Below, piece after piece: positions 1 to 9,651 of a DNA stretch of 64,000 bases. The notes beneath the pieces are model-generated. The model did no database searches, was not told the DNA's origin, and was given only the letters and a program-made list of their open reading frames with translations. The stretch lies in assembly GCA_000433535.1 (NCBI GenBank), contig FR892670.1, forward strand, positions 21,246 through 85,245, in the 5' to 3' direction. The translations under genes were made by a program, and so were the position numbers. Source of the DNA: Dorea sp. CAG:317 (GTDB lineage: Bacteria; Bacillota; Clostridia; Lachnospirales; Lachnospiraceae). Numbering within the stretch: the stretch's first letter is position 1; every line of letters starts with the position of its first letter.

Positions 1-732
1 TACAAAATCAAATAATTTGATAAATGCAGCCCGGTCTATTTTCATTGGTATGTGCTGTCCGTTAAATACGATGCAGTGCTCATTGTAGTAAACGTACGGA
101 GAATACTGGAATCCCCACTGGCTGTCGTTGATCGTGATCGGCATGATCCGGTGATTTTCACGGGCAGGATGGTTGACGCGACCTGCGTATCCTTCGTTTT
201 CTACGCAGAGCTGACATTTTGGATATGTGCTTGCCTTTGCATTTTTTGCGGCTGCGATTGCTTTTGGATCTTTCTCTGGTTTGGACAGGTTAACGGTGAT
301 ATCGATCACTCCGTAAGGAGAGTCAACCGTCCATTTCATATCTTTCTTTACGCGGTAACGGCGGATATAATCGCTGTCCTGACTGAGCTTGTAGTAGTAT
401 TTGGTTGCCTCTTCCGGGGAAATGTCATATTTTTCTTTGAATTCACGCTGAATCTGCGCCGGTCTTGGAAGCAGGCAGTTCATAAGCTTTGTGTCGAAGA
501 GGTCGCGGTATACAACACTGTCCTCGATGAGTCCGCGAGAAACTGCTTCATCAAGAAGGTTCTTTAAGATGTCTTCCAACTCAAGATTTTCAGTATCAAT
601 TTCTGTATCCTCATAATTATCTTCCTTGAAAATTTCTAACAGAAGATTGGTGGTATAAATACGTTCACATTCCGGGGTGAGTCCGGTCTGTATTCCGTAT
701 TCTACTAATTTTTTAATATTTTCAAATAACAT
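1..732 (-). CDS. galT: Galactose-1-phosphate uridylyltransferase, class II (3' end outside window)
   Basis: This gene runs off the left edge, so only the first 244 codons are visible. The reading starts MLFENIKKLVEYGIQTGL and continues through PRPAQIQREFKEKY, KWTVDSPYGVIDITVNLSKPEKDP and YPKCQLCVENEGYAGRVNHPAR. These segments are typical of the Firmicutes-type (class II) GalT/UTP-hexose-1-phosphate uridylyltransferase, which exchanges UMP between UDP-glucose and galactose-1-phosphate in the Leloir pathway. The start is fixed by a good ribosome site (TAAGGAGA) just upstream. It lies 35 bp downstream of galK on the same strand, so the two are probably co-transcribed. The active-site region is not in the window. 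Confidence 0.9.
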   Translation of the reverse strand, partial: MLFENIKKLVEYGIQTGLTPECERIYTTNLLLEIFKEDNYEDTEIDTENLELEDILKNLLDEAVSRGLIEDSVVYRDLFDTKLMNCLLPRPAQIQREFKEKYDISPEEATKYYYKLSQDSDYIRRYRVKKDMKWTVDSPYGVIDITVNLSKPEKDPKAIAAAKNAKASTYPKCQLCVENEGYAGRVNHPARENHRIMPITINDSQWGFQYSPYVYYNEHCIVFNGQHIPMKIDRAAFIKLFDFV

Positions 733-767
733 AACGTGTCTCCTTATATGGTTAAATAACTTCTTTT

Positions 768-1937
768 TTAGTTCAGTTTGTGTGCACCGTCGCCGATATC
801 TACGATGTAAAATTCTGCTTTGTGTCCGACTTTTTCTTCATAAGCTTTGCCGATTTCATTTACGAAGGTGTCAACGGTATCATTTTTGATGATGCTGACA
901 GTACATCCTCCGAATCCACCGCCGGTAATACGGGAACCGATAACACCCGGCATTGCCTGAGCAAGATCTACCAGAATATCGATTTCTTCGCAGGATACTT
1001 CGTAATCGTTTTTCAAAGATTCATGGGAAGCGTTCATTAATTTTCCGAAGAGCTCGATGTTGTTATCTTTTAATGCTTCTACGGCATGGATGGCACGCTG
1101 GTTTTCATATACAGCGTGTTTTGCGCGCAGCTGTCTTACCGGGTCTTTGATCGCAGATTTGTGTGCTTCAAACTCTTCTTCTGTGAGATCGCCTAAAGTT
1201 TTGATGTCGGTCACTTCCTGAAGTTCTTTGAGAGCAGTTTCGCATTCGTTTCTGCGGTCGTTGTAAGCAGAGTCTACAAGACTGTGTTTTACTTTACTGT
1301 TTGTAATAACGATTTTAGCGTCCTCCAATTTCACAGGCGCATACTCGTAAGATAAAGTGTTTGTATCGAGGAAGATGGCATGATCTTTTTTCCCCATAGC
1401 GCTGGCGAACTGATCCATGATTCCACAGTTACATCCGTTGAAGTTATTTTCGGAATCCTGTCCGATGAGCGCGATGTCGATCATAGACACATCTTCAAAC
1501 CCAAAAGTATCTTTTAACATAAGTCCGGTCAGAACTTCAAGAGAAGCGGAAGAGGACAGTCCGGAACCATTCGGGATATCTCCGTAGATCAGGATGTCAA
1601 GTCCGTGTGTTAATTTATGACCGCGTTTCTCAAATGCCCACATAACTCCCTTTGGATAGTTGGTCCATGAAGCTTCTTTGTGTGGAACAAGATCGTCAAG
1701 ATCTGTCTCAATTACTCCAAGAGAACTAAAGTTCATGGAATAGAAGCGGAGCTTGCGATCTTCTCTGTTTTTCACGATTGCGTATGTACCAAGAGTCAAA
1801 GCGCAAGGGAATACATGACCTCCGTTATAATCTGTGTGCTCTCCGATCAGATTTACACGTCCCGGCGCGAAGTAAGCGCGGTAATCTTCTGTTTGTCCAT
1901 AGATTTCTTTGAACTTTTCTACTAATTTTGCTACCAT
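768..1937 (-). CDS. galK: Galactokinase
   Basis: GHMP-family galactokinase of 389 residues, the usual length. It phosphorylates galactose with ATP at the first step of the Leloir pathway. Visible motifs are the galactokinase signature GRVNLIGEHTDYNGGHVFP near the N terminus, the GHMP ATP-binding loop IPNGSGLSSSASLEV, and the C-terminal GSRITGGGFGGCTVSI. The open frame extends 32 codons further upstream with an isoleucine-rich stretch. The chosen ATG at 1937 has GGAGAATTGTAAA directly before it, and the next upstream ATG overlaps that ribosome site. It precedes galT and is divergent from an AraC-type regulator. Confidence 0.95.
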   Translation of the reverse strand: MVAKLVEKFKEIYGQTEDYRAYFAPGRVNLIGEHTDYNGGHVFPCALTLGTYAIVKNREDRKLRFYSMNFSSLGVIETDLDDLVPHKEASWTNYPKGVMWAFEKRGHKLTHGLDILIYGDIPNGSGLSSSASLEVLTGLMLKDTFGFEDVSMIDIALIGQDSENNFNGCNCGIMDQFASAMGKKDHAIFLDTNTLSYEYAPVKLEDAKIVITNSKVKHSLVDSAYNDRRNECETALKELQEVTDIKTLGDLTEEEFEAHKSAIKDPVRQLRAKHAVYENQRAIHAVEALKDNNIELFGKLMNASHESLKNDYEVSCEEIDILVDLAQAMPGVIGSRITGGGFGGCTVSIIKNDTVDTFVNEIGKAYEEKVGHKAEFYIVDIGDGAHKLN

Positions 1938-2070
1938 TTTACAATTCTCCATTCTTTTTCTTGTATTTTTGTTGCAGGAACCTCTCGATTGTCTTATGAT
2001 TATAATGATAATGAGAATTTGTGCGTGTTTCAATAAGAATATTGGAAGAAATTATAAGGATATTGAGGAA

Positions 2071-2946
2071 ATGCAGATACATATAGAAAAAAACCAAAAA
2101 GAGATCAAAGAGCATGGAAATTATGGATTTCCTGTCAACGTAAGTGTGGAGAAAATCGAAGCTTATGAACAGGGGGCATTTTTGTGGCACTGGCATCCGG
2201 AAATAGAACTTACATGGATTATGTCCGGGGAAATGGAATACCGTGTCAACGATCAGTCATATTTGTTGAAGCAAGATGAGGGACTGTTTGGAAACAGCAA
2301 TACGCTGCATGCCGGATTCCGTCAGGGAAGCAAGGAGTGTTCGTATCTATCGATCACCTTCCACCCGCGTTTCTTGTATGGATATGATCATAGCGTGCTT
2401 CAGGAAAAGTATGTGGCGCCTGTCACAGAGGATGAACGGTGGCCGGCGTTTAAATTAGAAAGGAATGTAGTAGGGCATCAGAGAATCTTGAAATGGATGC
2501 AGGACATTTATGAGATTTGGGAGAGGCGTCCGGCGGATTATGAGTTGGAGATCCATCTTTTGCTGATGCAGATCTGGCAGAAGCTTTACCGCTATGTAAC
2601 GAGACAGCCGGAGCAGGGGCAGATGAGCGGGGGACAGCTTTCCCGATTAAGGGAAATGGTGGCATATATGGAACAGCATTATAATCAGGAGATCAGTCTG
2701 GATGATATTGCTGAACACGTAAATATCTGTAAGAGTGAATGCTGCCGTTTCTTTAAAAAGCATATGAATATGACGATTTTCGAGTATTTGATGTTTCTTC
2801 GGATACAAAAAAGCCTTCCTCTTTTAAAGGAAGGCGAAAGTGTCACGAAGACTGCCGGAATGGTAGGGTTCACAAGTCCGGCATATTTCGGACAGATTTT
2901 TAAACGATATATGAAATGTACTCCGAAGGAATATCAGAAGAACTAA
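2071..2946 (+). CDS. AraC family transcriptional regulator with cupin sensor domain
   Basis: Protein of 291 residues: an N-terminal cupin-like sugar-sensing half (HWHPEIELTWIMSGEMEYRV, LHAGFR) and two C-terminal helix-turn-helix units (ISLDDIAEHVNICKSECCRFFKKH, then VTKTAGMVGFTSPAYFGQIFKRY). The open frame begins earlier, but the ATG at 2071 follows AAGGATATTGAGGAA and starts with sensible family sequence. It is divergent from galK with 133 bp between them, so it is a good candidate regulator of galKT; that link is inferred from position. Its stop lies 4 bp from the stop of the convergent radical SAM gene. Confidence 0.85.
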   Translation: MQIHIEKNQKEIKEHGNYGFPVNVSVEKIEAYEQGAFLWHWHPEIELTWIMSGEMEYRVNDQSYLLKQDEGLFGNSNTLHAGFRQGSKECSYLSITFHPRFLYGYDHSVLQEKYVAPVTEDERWPAFKLERNVVGHQRILKWMQDIYEIWERRPADYELEIHLLLMQIWQKLYRYVTRQPEQGQMSGGQLSRLREMVAYMEQHYNQEISLDDIAEHVNICKSECCRFFKKHMNMTIFEYLMFLRIQKSLPLLKEGESVTKTAGMVGFTSPAYFGQIFKRYMKCTPKEYQKN

Positions 2947-2950
2947 GATA

Positions 2951-3547
2951 TCAGCTGTATTTTCGAATCTTCAAAGGTACGCCAAGAGAAGCGGCGAGCT
3001 CTTTGCAGGCTGCAATCTGAGCTTTGGGAAGCACATCCACAATGGAGAGCTGTACAGAAGGGATTACCTTGTGCGCTTCTTTGGCAAATTTAAGCATGGA
3101 AGGGAACGCATTCGAAAAGCGGGGTCTTGTTACTTTATTGTATTCTGTTTCGGAAGGGGCGTTCAAGCTGATGGATAAGGCGTCGACAATTCCGACAAGA
3201 TCCGGGATAATATCCCGTCCGTGCTCCAGACAGCCAAGACCATTGGTGTTGATGCGGATAGAGACACCGTAGTTTTCTCTGGCATACTTTGCTGTTTCAA
3301 GAAGAACATCCAGCCGGCAGGTTGGTTCTCCATAGCCGCAATATACAAGCTCGTCATATCCGGTGAAGTCAAAGGCATCCATAGCGGCTTTGATTTCTTC
3401 TGCGGAAGGATCTTCTTTGTGCCAGAGCGTCTCGGCATCACCGACGCTGTCCTGGTGGCTTCGGATACAGAAGGTGCAGCTGCAATTGCAGCGGTTTGTA
3501 ATATTAGCGTAAACCTGATTTTTGTAAGTGTATAAAATATCAGCCAT
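2951..3547 (-). CDS. TatD-linked type radical SAM protein
   Basis: Short radical SAM enzyme of 198 residues. The CX3CX2C iron-sulfur motif is C20-C24-C27 (RCNCSCTFCIRS), followed by LVYCGYGEPTCRLD, where GEPT corresponds to the SAM-binding GGEP region. RINTNGLG and DALSISLNAPSETEYNKVTRP are also typical of the compact radical SAM proteins often found next to or fused with TatD nucleases. No TatD gene is in this window. The exact reaction is unknown. It ends the pdx-like operon on the minus strand, 46 bp after the ECF S-component gene. Confidence 0.8.
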   Translation of the reverse strand: MADILYTYKNQVYANITNRCNCSCTFCIRSHQDSVGDAETLWHKEDPSAEEIKAAMDAFDFTGYDELVYCGYGEPTCRLDVLLETAKYARENYGVSIRINTNGLGCLEHGRDIIPDLVGIVDALSISLNAPSETEYNKVTRPRFSNAFPSMLKFAKEAHKVIPSVQLSIVDVLPKAQIAACKELAASLGVPLKIRKYS

Positions 3548-3593
3548 TTTCCATCATCCTTTCATTGTTTTTTTTGGAATGCTCATCGGTTGT

Positions 3594-4115
3594 CTAAAGT
3601 GCGTATTTGGTTTTTAAATGTGTTTTTTCCAGTGCTCCGGCAAGGAGGAAGAAAAGAACCGCGCTTCCGCCGGATTGGATGACGCTGCCGGAAATGGAAG
3701 CCAGCGGCGAGAGAAAGGACCCAAACAGAATTCCTTCTGCAAGATAATACCCGGTGGCAGAAATAGCGAGCGCTAAAAACGGAGCAATGATATTTCGCGT
3801 GTTCAGAATTTTTGTATTCTGACTTGTAAATGGAAGTGTGATCAGCATTTTAATGATAATCGTAGCAGGCGCCCACATCGGTGCGGTGAGAAGATCTGCA
3901 AGTCCGCCTCCGATGGCTGCCGCGGCAAGTGCGTAAGGTCTTGGAAGAAGCACTGCGGCAATGTAGATGAGCGCATCGCCAAAATGAATGTATCCGCCAT
4001 TTGCTCCATACGGAATGTGACAGATGTAAGCGGTCATCAATGTGATCATAGCCGCAAACAGTCCGGTGAGAGTCATTCTAGCCGCGGAATTGGTTGTAGT
4101 ATGAGTTGCTTTCAT
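3594..4115 (-). CDS. ECF transporter S component, probably for a vitamin B6 form
   Basis: Integral membrane protein of 173 residues with about five hydrophobic segments. It contains YIHFGDALIYIAAVLLPRPYALAAAAIGGGLADLL, arranged as in small S-components of energy-coupling-factor importers. No ATPase or T-component is encoded nearby, so it probably shares a common ECF module, as group II systems do. It follows the pyridoxamine kinase by 21 bp, which suggests a B6 vitamer as substrate. That substrate is inferred from context only. Confidence 0.7.
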   Translation of the reverse strand: MKATHTTTNSAARMTLTGLFAAMITLMTAYICHIPYGANGGYIHFGDALIYIAAVLLPRPYALAAAAIGGGLADLLTAPMWAPATIIIKMLITLPFTSQNTKILNTRNIIAPFLALAISATGYYLAEGILFGSFLSPLASISGSVIQSGGSAVLFFLLAGALEKTHLKTKYAL

Positions 4116-4136
4116 AATTGATCGTCTCCTTTCTAT

Positions 4137-5024
4137 TTACAGGTTACAGGAATTTCCTGTAAAAGCTTCCTGTTTCGGAAGCAGCATGGATAAATATTGT
4201 TCGTAATTAATACCGTCATTTCTTGGAATCTTTTCCTTGACCGTGTCGATCAGCGCTGCTTCCAGAAATGTTCCGGCAGTTTCGATGATTGACGGGATAT
4301 CATCGCCCCGGGCAATGCCGGCTGCAAGGCAGGAGGCAAAGAGATCTCCGGTTCCGGAATAGCTTCCGCCAACATAAGGGAAAGACAGAAGCTTATGGTC
4401 TGTGGCGGAGATATAGAGATTGCCCATCTGTCGCCGGCCTTCTTTGTCAGTAAATTGTATCCCTGTCACAATGACATGTTTTGGACCTTTTTGACAAAGT
4501 TCTCTTCCGGCATGAATAATGGAGGACGCAAGAAGTTCATGATCTTCAATTCCCGCAAGCTGCTCATAAGAAATGTCGGAAAGCAGAGCAAGTTCTGTTA
4601 AATTCGGAGTGATAATATCGGCGCGAAGCGCAAGCTTCTTCATTTGTTCCAGAAGCTTTGGCGTGAACATCCGATAAGTCCGTCCGTCATCGCCCATGAC
4701 CGGGTCTACGAGAAGAAAAGTATTTTCCGTGTCAAAAGTTTCTATAAAATGAAATATCTGTGTGATCTGTTCTTCGCTTGCCACGAATCCGGTGTAGATT
4801 CCGTCGAAGGATTGCCCCATCTTTGCCCATTCACTGCGAAAATGTTCCATTTTTTCCGTATAATCATCACAGTAGTAGCTTGGATAACCGGTTTGTGCTG
4901 TTAAAATCGCAGTGGGGAGCGGACAAGGCTGTACGCCCATAGCGGCGATGACGGAGATGGCAGCAGTAAGAGAGCAGCGGCCAAAACCGGACAGATCATT
5001 AATTACAGCAATTTTTTTTGTCAT
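4137..5024 (-). CDS. Pyridoxamine/pyridoxal kinase (ribokinase-like)
   Basis: Protein of 295 residues that starts KIAVINDLSGFGRCSLTAAISVI and carries FLLVDPVMGDDGRTY, ADIITPNLTELALL and the C-terminal GGSYSGTGDLFASCLA with the catalytic GTGD. These are the hallmarks of pyridoxal/pyridoxamine kinases, which phosphorylate B6 vitamers for salvage to pyridoxal phosphate. It is the first gene of a minus-strand operon with the ECF S-component and probably the radical SAM gene. A weak site (AAAGGACGG) lies about 12 bp before the ATG. Confidence 0.88.
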   Translation of the reverse strand: MTKKIAVINDLSGFGRCSLTAAISVIAAMGVQPCPLPTAILTAQTGYPSYYCDDYTEKMEHFRSEWAKMGQSFDGIYTGFVASEEQITQIFHFIETFDTENTFLLVDPVMGDDGRTYRMFTPKLLEQMKKLALRADIITPNLTELALLSDISYEQLAGIEDHELLASSIIHAGRELCQKGPKHVIVTGIQFTDKEGRRQMGNLYISATDHKLLSFPYVGGSYSGTGDLFASCLAAGIARGDDIPSIIETAGTFLEAALIDTVKEKIPRNDGINYEQYLSMLLPKQEAFTGNSCNL

Positions 5025-5147
5025 ATTTTTACACCGTCCTTTTGAAGTAATCCTATAGTAACACTCGTGTGGCTTTGCTTCAAAGACCAGATAATTGAAA
5101 TTTGACCAAGCCAGTTGAGACGAAAATAAAAAAATATTTTTTGAGGC

Positions 5148-5176
5148 TTGACAAATAGAATAAAGTCATATATAAT
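5148..5176 (+). promoter_or_regulatory. Sigma-A promoter of tRNA-Arg
   Basis: TTGACA at 5148-5153 and TATAAT at 5171-5176 are separated by exactly 17 bp. The tRNA begins 30 bp after the -10 box. Both hexamers match the consensus exactly. Confidence 0.9.
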
Positions 5177-5206
5177 AATTTTTGCTGTGAAGATAGTAAC
5201 AGTTGT

Positions 5207-5280
5207 GTGGGCGTAGCTCAGCTGGATAGAGCGTTTGGCTACGGACCAAAAGGTCGGGGGTTCGAATCCTCTCGCCCACG
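5207..5280 (+). tRNA. tRNA-Arg (anticodon ACG)
   Basis: Cloverleaf of 74 nt. The acceptor stem is GTGGGCG/CGCCCAC with discriminator G. The D arm is GCTC...GAGC. The anticodon arm is TTTGG-CTACGGA-CCAAA with anticodon ACG, and the T arm is GGGGG-TTCGAAT-CCTCT. CCA is not encoded. ACG is normally deaminated to ICG and reads CGU, CGC and CGA. A perfect sigma-A promoter precedes it and an intrinsic terminator follows at once, so it is a single-gene unit. Confidence 0.97.
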
Positions 5281-5283
5281 TAG

Positions 5284-5319
5284 AAAACCCTTGCAAGGAT
5301 TTCCTTGCAAGGGTTTTTT
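5284..5319 (+). terminator. Intrinsic terminator after tRNA-Arg
   Basis: Stem AAAACCCTTGCAAGGA / TCCTTGCAAGGGTTTT followed by a run of T. It starts 4 nt after the tRNA 3' end. Confidence 0.9.
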
Positions 5320-5372
5320 CTGTATCAGCTTACAGTTTGTGACACAATAAAGAGATTAAAGGATGAGAGAAA

Positions 5373-6275
5373 ATGAGAAAAAAGACTTACGTAAAAGGGA
5401 TTGTGCTTGCTCTGCTTGCCGGAATTTTATGGGGGATTACCGGACCGCTTGGACAGTATCTTTTTGATGAGAAAACAATTACTCCGGAATGGCTGGTTAC
5501 TTGCCGGTTGATCGCATCGGGATCAGTGATCCTGCTTGGCTTGTTTCTGAAGAGACGTCTGGAAATATTTACGATATGGAAGGATAAGAAAGATGCCCTG
5601 CATATGATCATTTACAGTGTGGCAGGAATGATGGCAGTTCAGTACAGCTTCTTTATTGCTGTGGAGGCATCAAATGGAGGCACTGCAACAGTGCTTCAAT
5701 ATACGAATCCGGTCATGATTATTTTATATCTGGCATTTTTTAAAAAGGTACGCCCAAAGGCGAAGGAAACACTGGCAGTGCTTCTTGCGCTTGGGGGAAT
5801 CTTCCTGTTGTCTACGAATGGAAATCTTCATACGCTTGTTATTACGCCGAAGGGACTCTTTATGGGGCTTCTGTGTGCGGTATTTACCTGCTTTTATTCC
5901 ATTCTGCCGGGAAGATTGATGGAGAAGTATGATGAAGTTATTGTGTGTGGCTGGTCCATGTTTATCGGAGGGATTGCATTGTCAATCTGGAAACAGCCGT
6001 GGGGAGCCGGTGCGGGAGCGGATCTTGAAGTGTGGGGATTATTTGCCGTGCTTGTATTCTTTGGAACGGTAATCCCGTTCATTTCTTCTTTGAAAGCAAT
6101 CATGCTGTCCGGACCCATGTATGCCAACGTGTTGGCAAGTATTGAGCCGGTGATAGCCTCTGTTTTGACATTTATATTTTTGGGAACAACATTTGGGGGA
6201 TTTGAGCTTCTTGGATTTTGCTTTATTATTTTGACAATTATTATCTTGTCTCTGAATAAGAAAGAGGAAGCGTAA
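5373..6275 (+). CDS. EamA/DMT family transporter
   Basis: Membrane protein of 300 residues with ten predicted hydrophobic helices in two repeats, the usual length and layout of the drug/metabolite transporter (EamA) superfamily. Typical segments are LALLAGILWGITGPLGQYLF at the N terminus and ANVLASIEPVIASVLTFIFLG near the C terminus. It is probably an exporter of amino acids or another small metabolite; the substrate cannot be read from the sequence. The ATG follows AAAGGATGAGAGAAA. It is a single gene between the tRNA terminator and glpK. Confidence 0.85.
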   Translation: MRKKTYVKGIVLALLAGILWGITGPLGQYLFDEKTITPEWLVTCRLIASGSVILLGLFLKRRLEIFTIWKDKKDALHMIIYSVAGMMAVQYSFFIAVEASNGGTATVLQYTNPVMIILYLAFFKKVRPKAKETLAVLLALGGIFLLSTNGNLHTLVITPKGLFMGLLCAVFTCFYSILPGRLMEKYDEVIVCGWSMFIGGIALSIWKQPWGAGAGADLEVWGLFAVLVFFGTVIPFISSLKAIMLSGPMYANVLASIEPVIASVLTFIFLGTTFGGFELLGFCFIILTIIILSLNKKEEA

Positions 6276-6357
6276 CCGATAAAATTGTGTTACAATGAGT
6301 GCAGAATAATTTTTAGAATCATTCTTATATGAGAACGGAAAATGAAGAGGTGATTAG

Positions 6358-7860
<1,503 letters not shown>

Positions 7861-7867
7861 TTTCGAT

Positions 7868-8029
7868 ATGGAACAGGTAAAATTAACATGTCAGGTATGT
7901 GAAAATCATTGTGCACTGGAGGCAGAAGTAGAAGACGGTGAGGTCATGGATGTGATGGGAAATAGATGTCTGAAAGGCTTCTCCTATGCGCAGAGAGCGG
8001 TCACAGAGCTTATGGAAGAAGAACGATAA
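7868..8029 (+). CDS. Small 4-Cys protein resembling the N-terminal half of DUF1667
   Basis: A 53-residue protein, MEQVKLTCQVCENHCALEAE...GNRCLKGFSYAQRAVTELMEEER. The CX2CX3C plus a fourth Cys and the KGxxYAxxA segment match my memory of the N-terminal part of DUF1667 proteins. Those are usually about 110-120 residues and accompany glycerol-3-phosphate dehydrogenases in Clostridia. Here the stop comes where the second domain should begin. It sits 7 nt after glpK with a distant GAGGAAG, so it may be translationally coupled. The four cysteines could bind Zn or an Fe-S cluster. It may be functional or a remnant. Confidence 0.6.
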   Translation: MEQVKLTCQVCENHCALEAEVEDGEVMDVMGNRCLKGFSYAQRAVTELMEEER

Positions 8030-8092
8030 TTTTTGTAGATGTTTTTTATGTGTAATTTTCTATATATAATGCACATAAAAATGAGTTTTTGG

Positions 8093-8121
8093 TAGACATT
8101 TCTGTGAAAACGTAATAAAAT
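8093..8121 (+). promoter_or_regulatory. Candidate promoter of pfp
   Basis: TAGACA at 8093-8098 and TAAAAT at 8116-8121 with 17 bp between them, 57 bp before the pfp start. A second AT-rich -10-like element (TATAAT at 8065-8070) lies further upstream. Confidence 0.4.
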
Positions 8122-8177
8122 AGCTTTATTGAGGTTGTTTATATGGAAGTGAGCAACAAAGAAGGGAGATAAGTTAC

Positions 8178-9425
8178 ATGAAAGGAAATGTTATTGTAGG
8201 ACAGTCAGGAGGACCTACTGCGGCAATCAACTCAAGTCTTGCAGGAGTGTACCGTACAGCAAAAGACCGTGGAGCGAAAAAAGTATATGGAATGCTTCAT
8301 GGAATTCAGGGATTGATGCAGGAGAAATATATTGACCTGTCAGATCATATTAAGACAGAATTGGATGCAGAGTTATTAAAGAGAACACCGGCTGCATTTC
8401 TTGGTTCCTGTCGTTATAAACTGCCGGAGATCCACGAGGACCGCGAAGTTTATGACAAGATTTTTGAGATTTTAAATAAACTTGAGATCGAAGCTTTTAT
8501 TTATATCGGTGGAAACGATTCTATGGATACGATTAAAAAGTTGTCTGATTATGCTATCATTACCGGACACCCGACAAGATTTATCGGATGCCCGAAGACG
8601 ATTGACAATGATTTGGCACTTACGGATCACACACCGGGATATGGAAGCGCTGCAAAATATATCGGTACTTCTATGAAAGAGATCATCCGTGACAGCTTCT
8701 GTTTGGAGTACAGCAAAGGACTTGTTACGATTGTGGAAGTTATGGGACGTAATGCAGGCTGGCTGACCGGTGCGTCTGCACTTGCAGAAGGAGAGGATTG
8801 TGAAGGACCGGATATGATCTATATGCCGGAGCTTTCATTTGACGTTGTGAATTTCCGTGACAGAGTGGCATCACTGCTGGAAAAGAAGACTTCTGTTGTA
8901 GTTGCAGTTTCCGAAGGTATCTGTACTGCAGATGGAAAATATGTATGTGAGCTTGGAAACAGTGTGGATTTTGTGGATGCGTTTGGTCATAAGCAGTTAT
9001 CAGGAACCGCAGCATATCTTGCAAATTATATTGCAGGAGAGCTTGGATGTAAGACACGTGCGATTGAACTGAGTACGCTTCAGAGAGCGGCATCTCACTG
9101 TTCTTCTCGTGTGGATATTCTGGAAGCTTATCAGGTTGGCGGTGCGGCGGTAAAAGCGGCAGATGAAGGAGACAGCGGCAAGATGGTTGTTCTTCAGAGA
9201 TTATCCGATGATCCGTATCAGTGCGGAACAGAAGTAAAGGATGTACACAAGATTGCCAATGATGAGAAGCTTGTGCCAAGAGAATGGGTGAATGAAGACG
9301 GAACTTATGTGACAGGAGAATTTGTGTCCTATGTAAGACCGTTAATCCAAGGCGATGTGTCACCGGTTATGGTAGATGGTATTCCGAGACACCTGTATAC
9401 TCCAAGAGAGTTAAGCGAGAGATAA
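8178..9425 (+). CDS. pfp: 6-phosphofructokinase, pyrophosphate-dependent type
   Basis: Protein of 415 residues that phosphorylates fructose-6-phosphate in glycolysis. The loop is VGQSGGPTAAIN, followed by GGNDS at residues 111-115 and CPKTIDND at 138-145. ATP-PFKs have GGDGS and PGTIDND. Asp in the fourth position and Lys in PKTIDND are the changes that block ATP and favour pyrophosphate in known PPi-PFKs. The Asn at 113, in place of the usual Asp, is a feature of this clade as far as I recall. Strong site GAAGGGAG precedes the ATG. The gene stands alone, with a terminator 44 bp after its stop. Confidence 0.9.
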   Translation: MKGNVIVGQSGGPTAAINSSLAGVYRTAKDRGAKKVYGMLHGIQGLMQEKYIDLSDHIKTELDAELLKRTPAAFLGSCRYKLPEIHEDREVYDKIFEILNKLEIEAFIYIGGNDSMDTIKKLSDYAIITGHPTRFIGCPKTIDNDLALTDHTPGYGSAAKYIGTSMKEIIRDSFCLEYSKGLVTIVEVMGRNAGWLTGASALAEGEDCEGPDMIYMPELSFDVVNFRDRVASLLEKKTSVVVAVSEGICTADGKYVCELGNSVDFVDAFGHKQLSGTAAYLANYIAGELGCKTRAIELSTLQRAASHCSSRVDILEAYQVGGAAVKAADEGDSGKMVVLQRLSDDPYQCGTEVKDVHKIANDEKLVPREWVNEDGTYVTGEFVSYVRPLIQGDVSPVMVDGIPRHLYTPRELSER

Positions 9426-9468
9426 TCAAGGGCGCTGTTTAAAGATCATTGAAAATGAAGAGGAAGAA

Positions 9469-9499
9469 AGCGGACTGCGGAAGCAGTCTGCTTTTTTTG
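9469..9499 (+). terminator. Intrinsic terminator after pfp
   Basis: Stem AGCGGACTGC / GCAGTCTGCT with a GGAA loop and a run of seven T. Confidence 0.92.
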
Positions 9500-9552
9500 T
9501 GGGATTGTAGGAAATTTTATAAAAAGTGTAGGAGAGAACATAGGGAATATCT

Positions 9553-9613
9553 ATAAATCAGTCGATTTATTAATAATAACAATTAGCCAAGAATAGACAC
9601 ACAATAGTATAAT
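9553..9613 (+). promoter_or_regulatory. Operator-like repeat and -10 box upstream of the sugar ABC operon
   Basis: An inverted repeat ATAAATC-AGTC-GATTTAT lies at 9553-9570. A good -10 box (TATAAT, 9608-9613) lacks a convincing -35 box at the right distance. Such an arrangement would suit an activator bound upstream, but no regulator gene is adjacent. Transcription starting after 9613 would leave the ATG at 9616 too close to use, which supports the start at 9652. Confidence 0.35.
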
Positions 9614-9651
9614 ATATGTCGAAGAATTTACCAGGAAAGAGGGAGAAGATT

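Noticed and set aside
52..567. Open frame of 171 codons on the plus strand
   Set aside because: It is the antisense of galT; the minus strand shows a clear GalT with a ribosome site, and the plus product has no family features.
1991..2020. Fur-box-like AT-rich sequence between galK and the AraC gene
   Set aside because: GATAATGAGAA-like text occurs, but the required 7-1-7 symmetry is absent and the neighbouring genes concern galactose.
8101..8118. Possible CcpA (cre) site before pfp
   Set aside because: TGAAAACG matches the left half only; the right half lacks the needed C, so the match is probably chance.
8740..9363. Long open frame (207 codons) opposite pfp
   Set aside because: It is a codon-bias shadow of pfp, with a His/Leu-rich product, no ribosome site and no homologous pattern.
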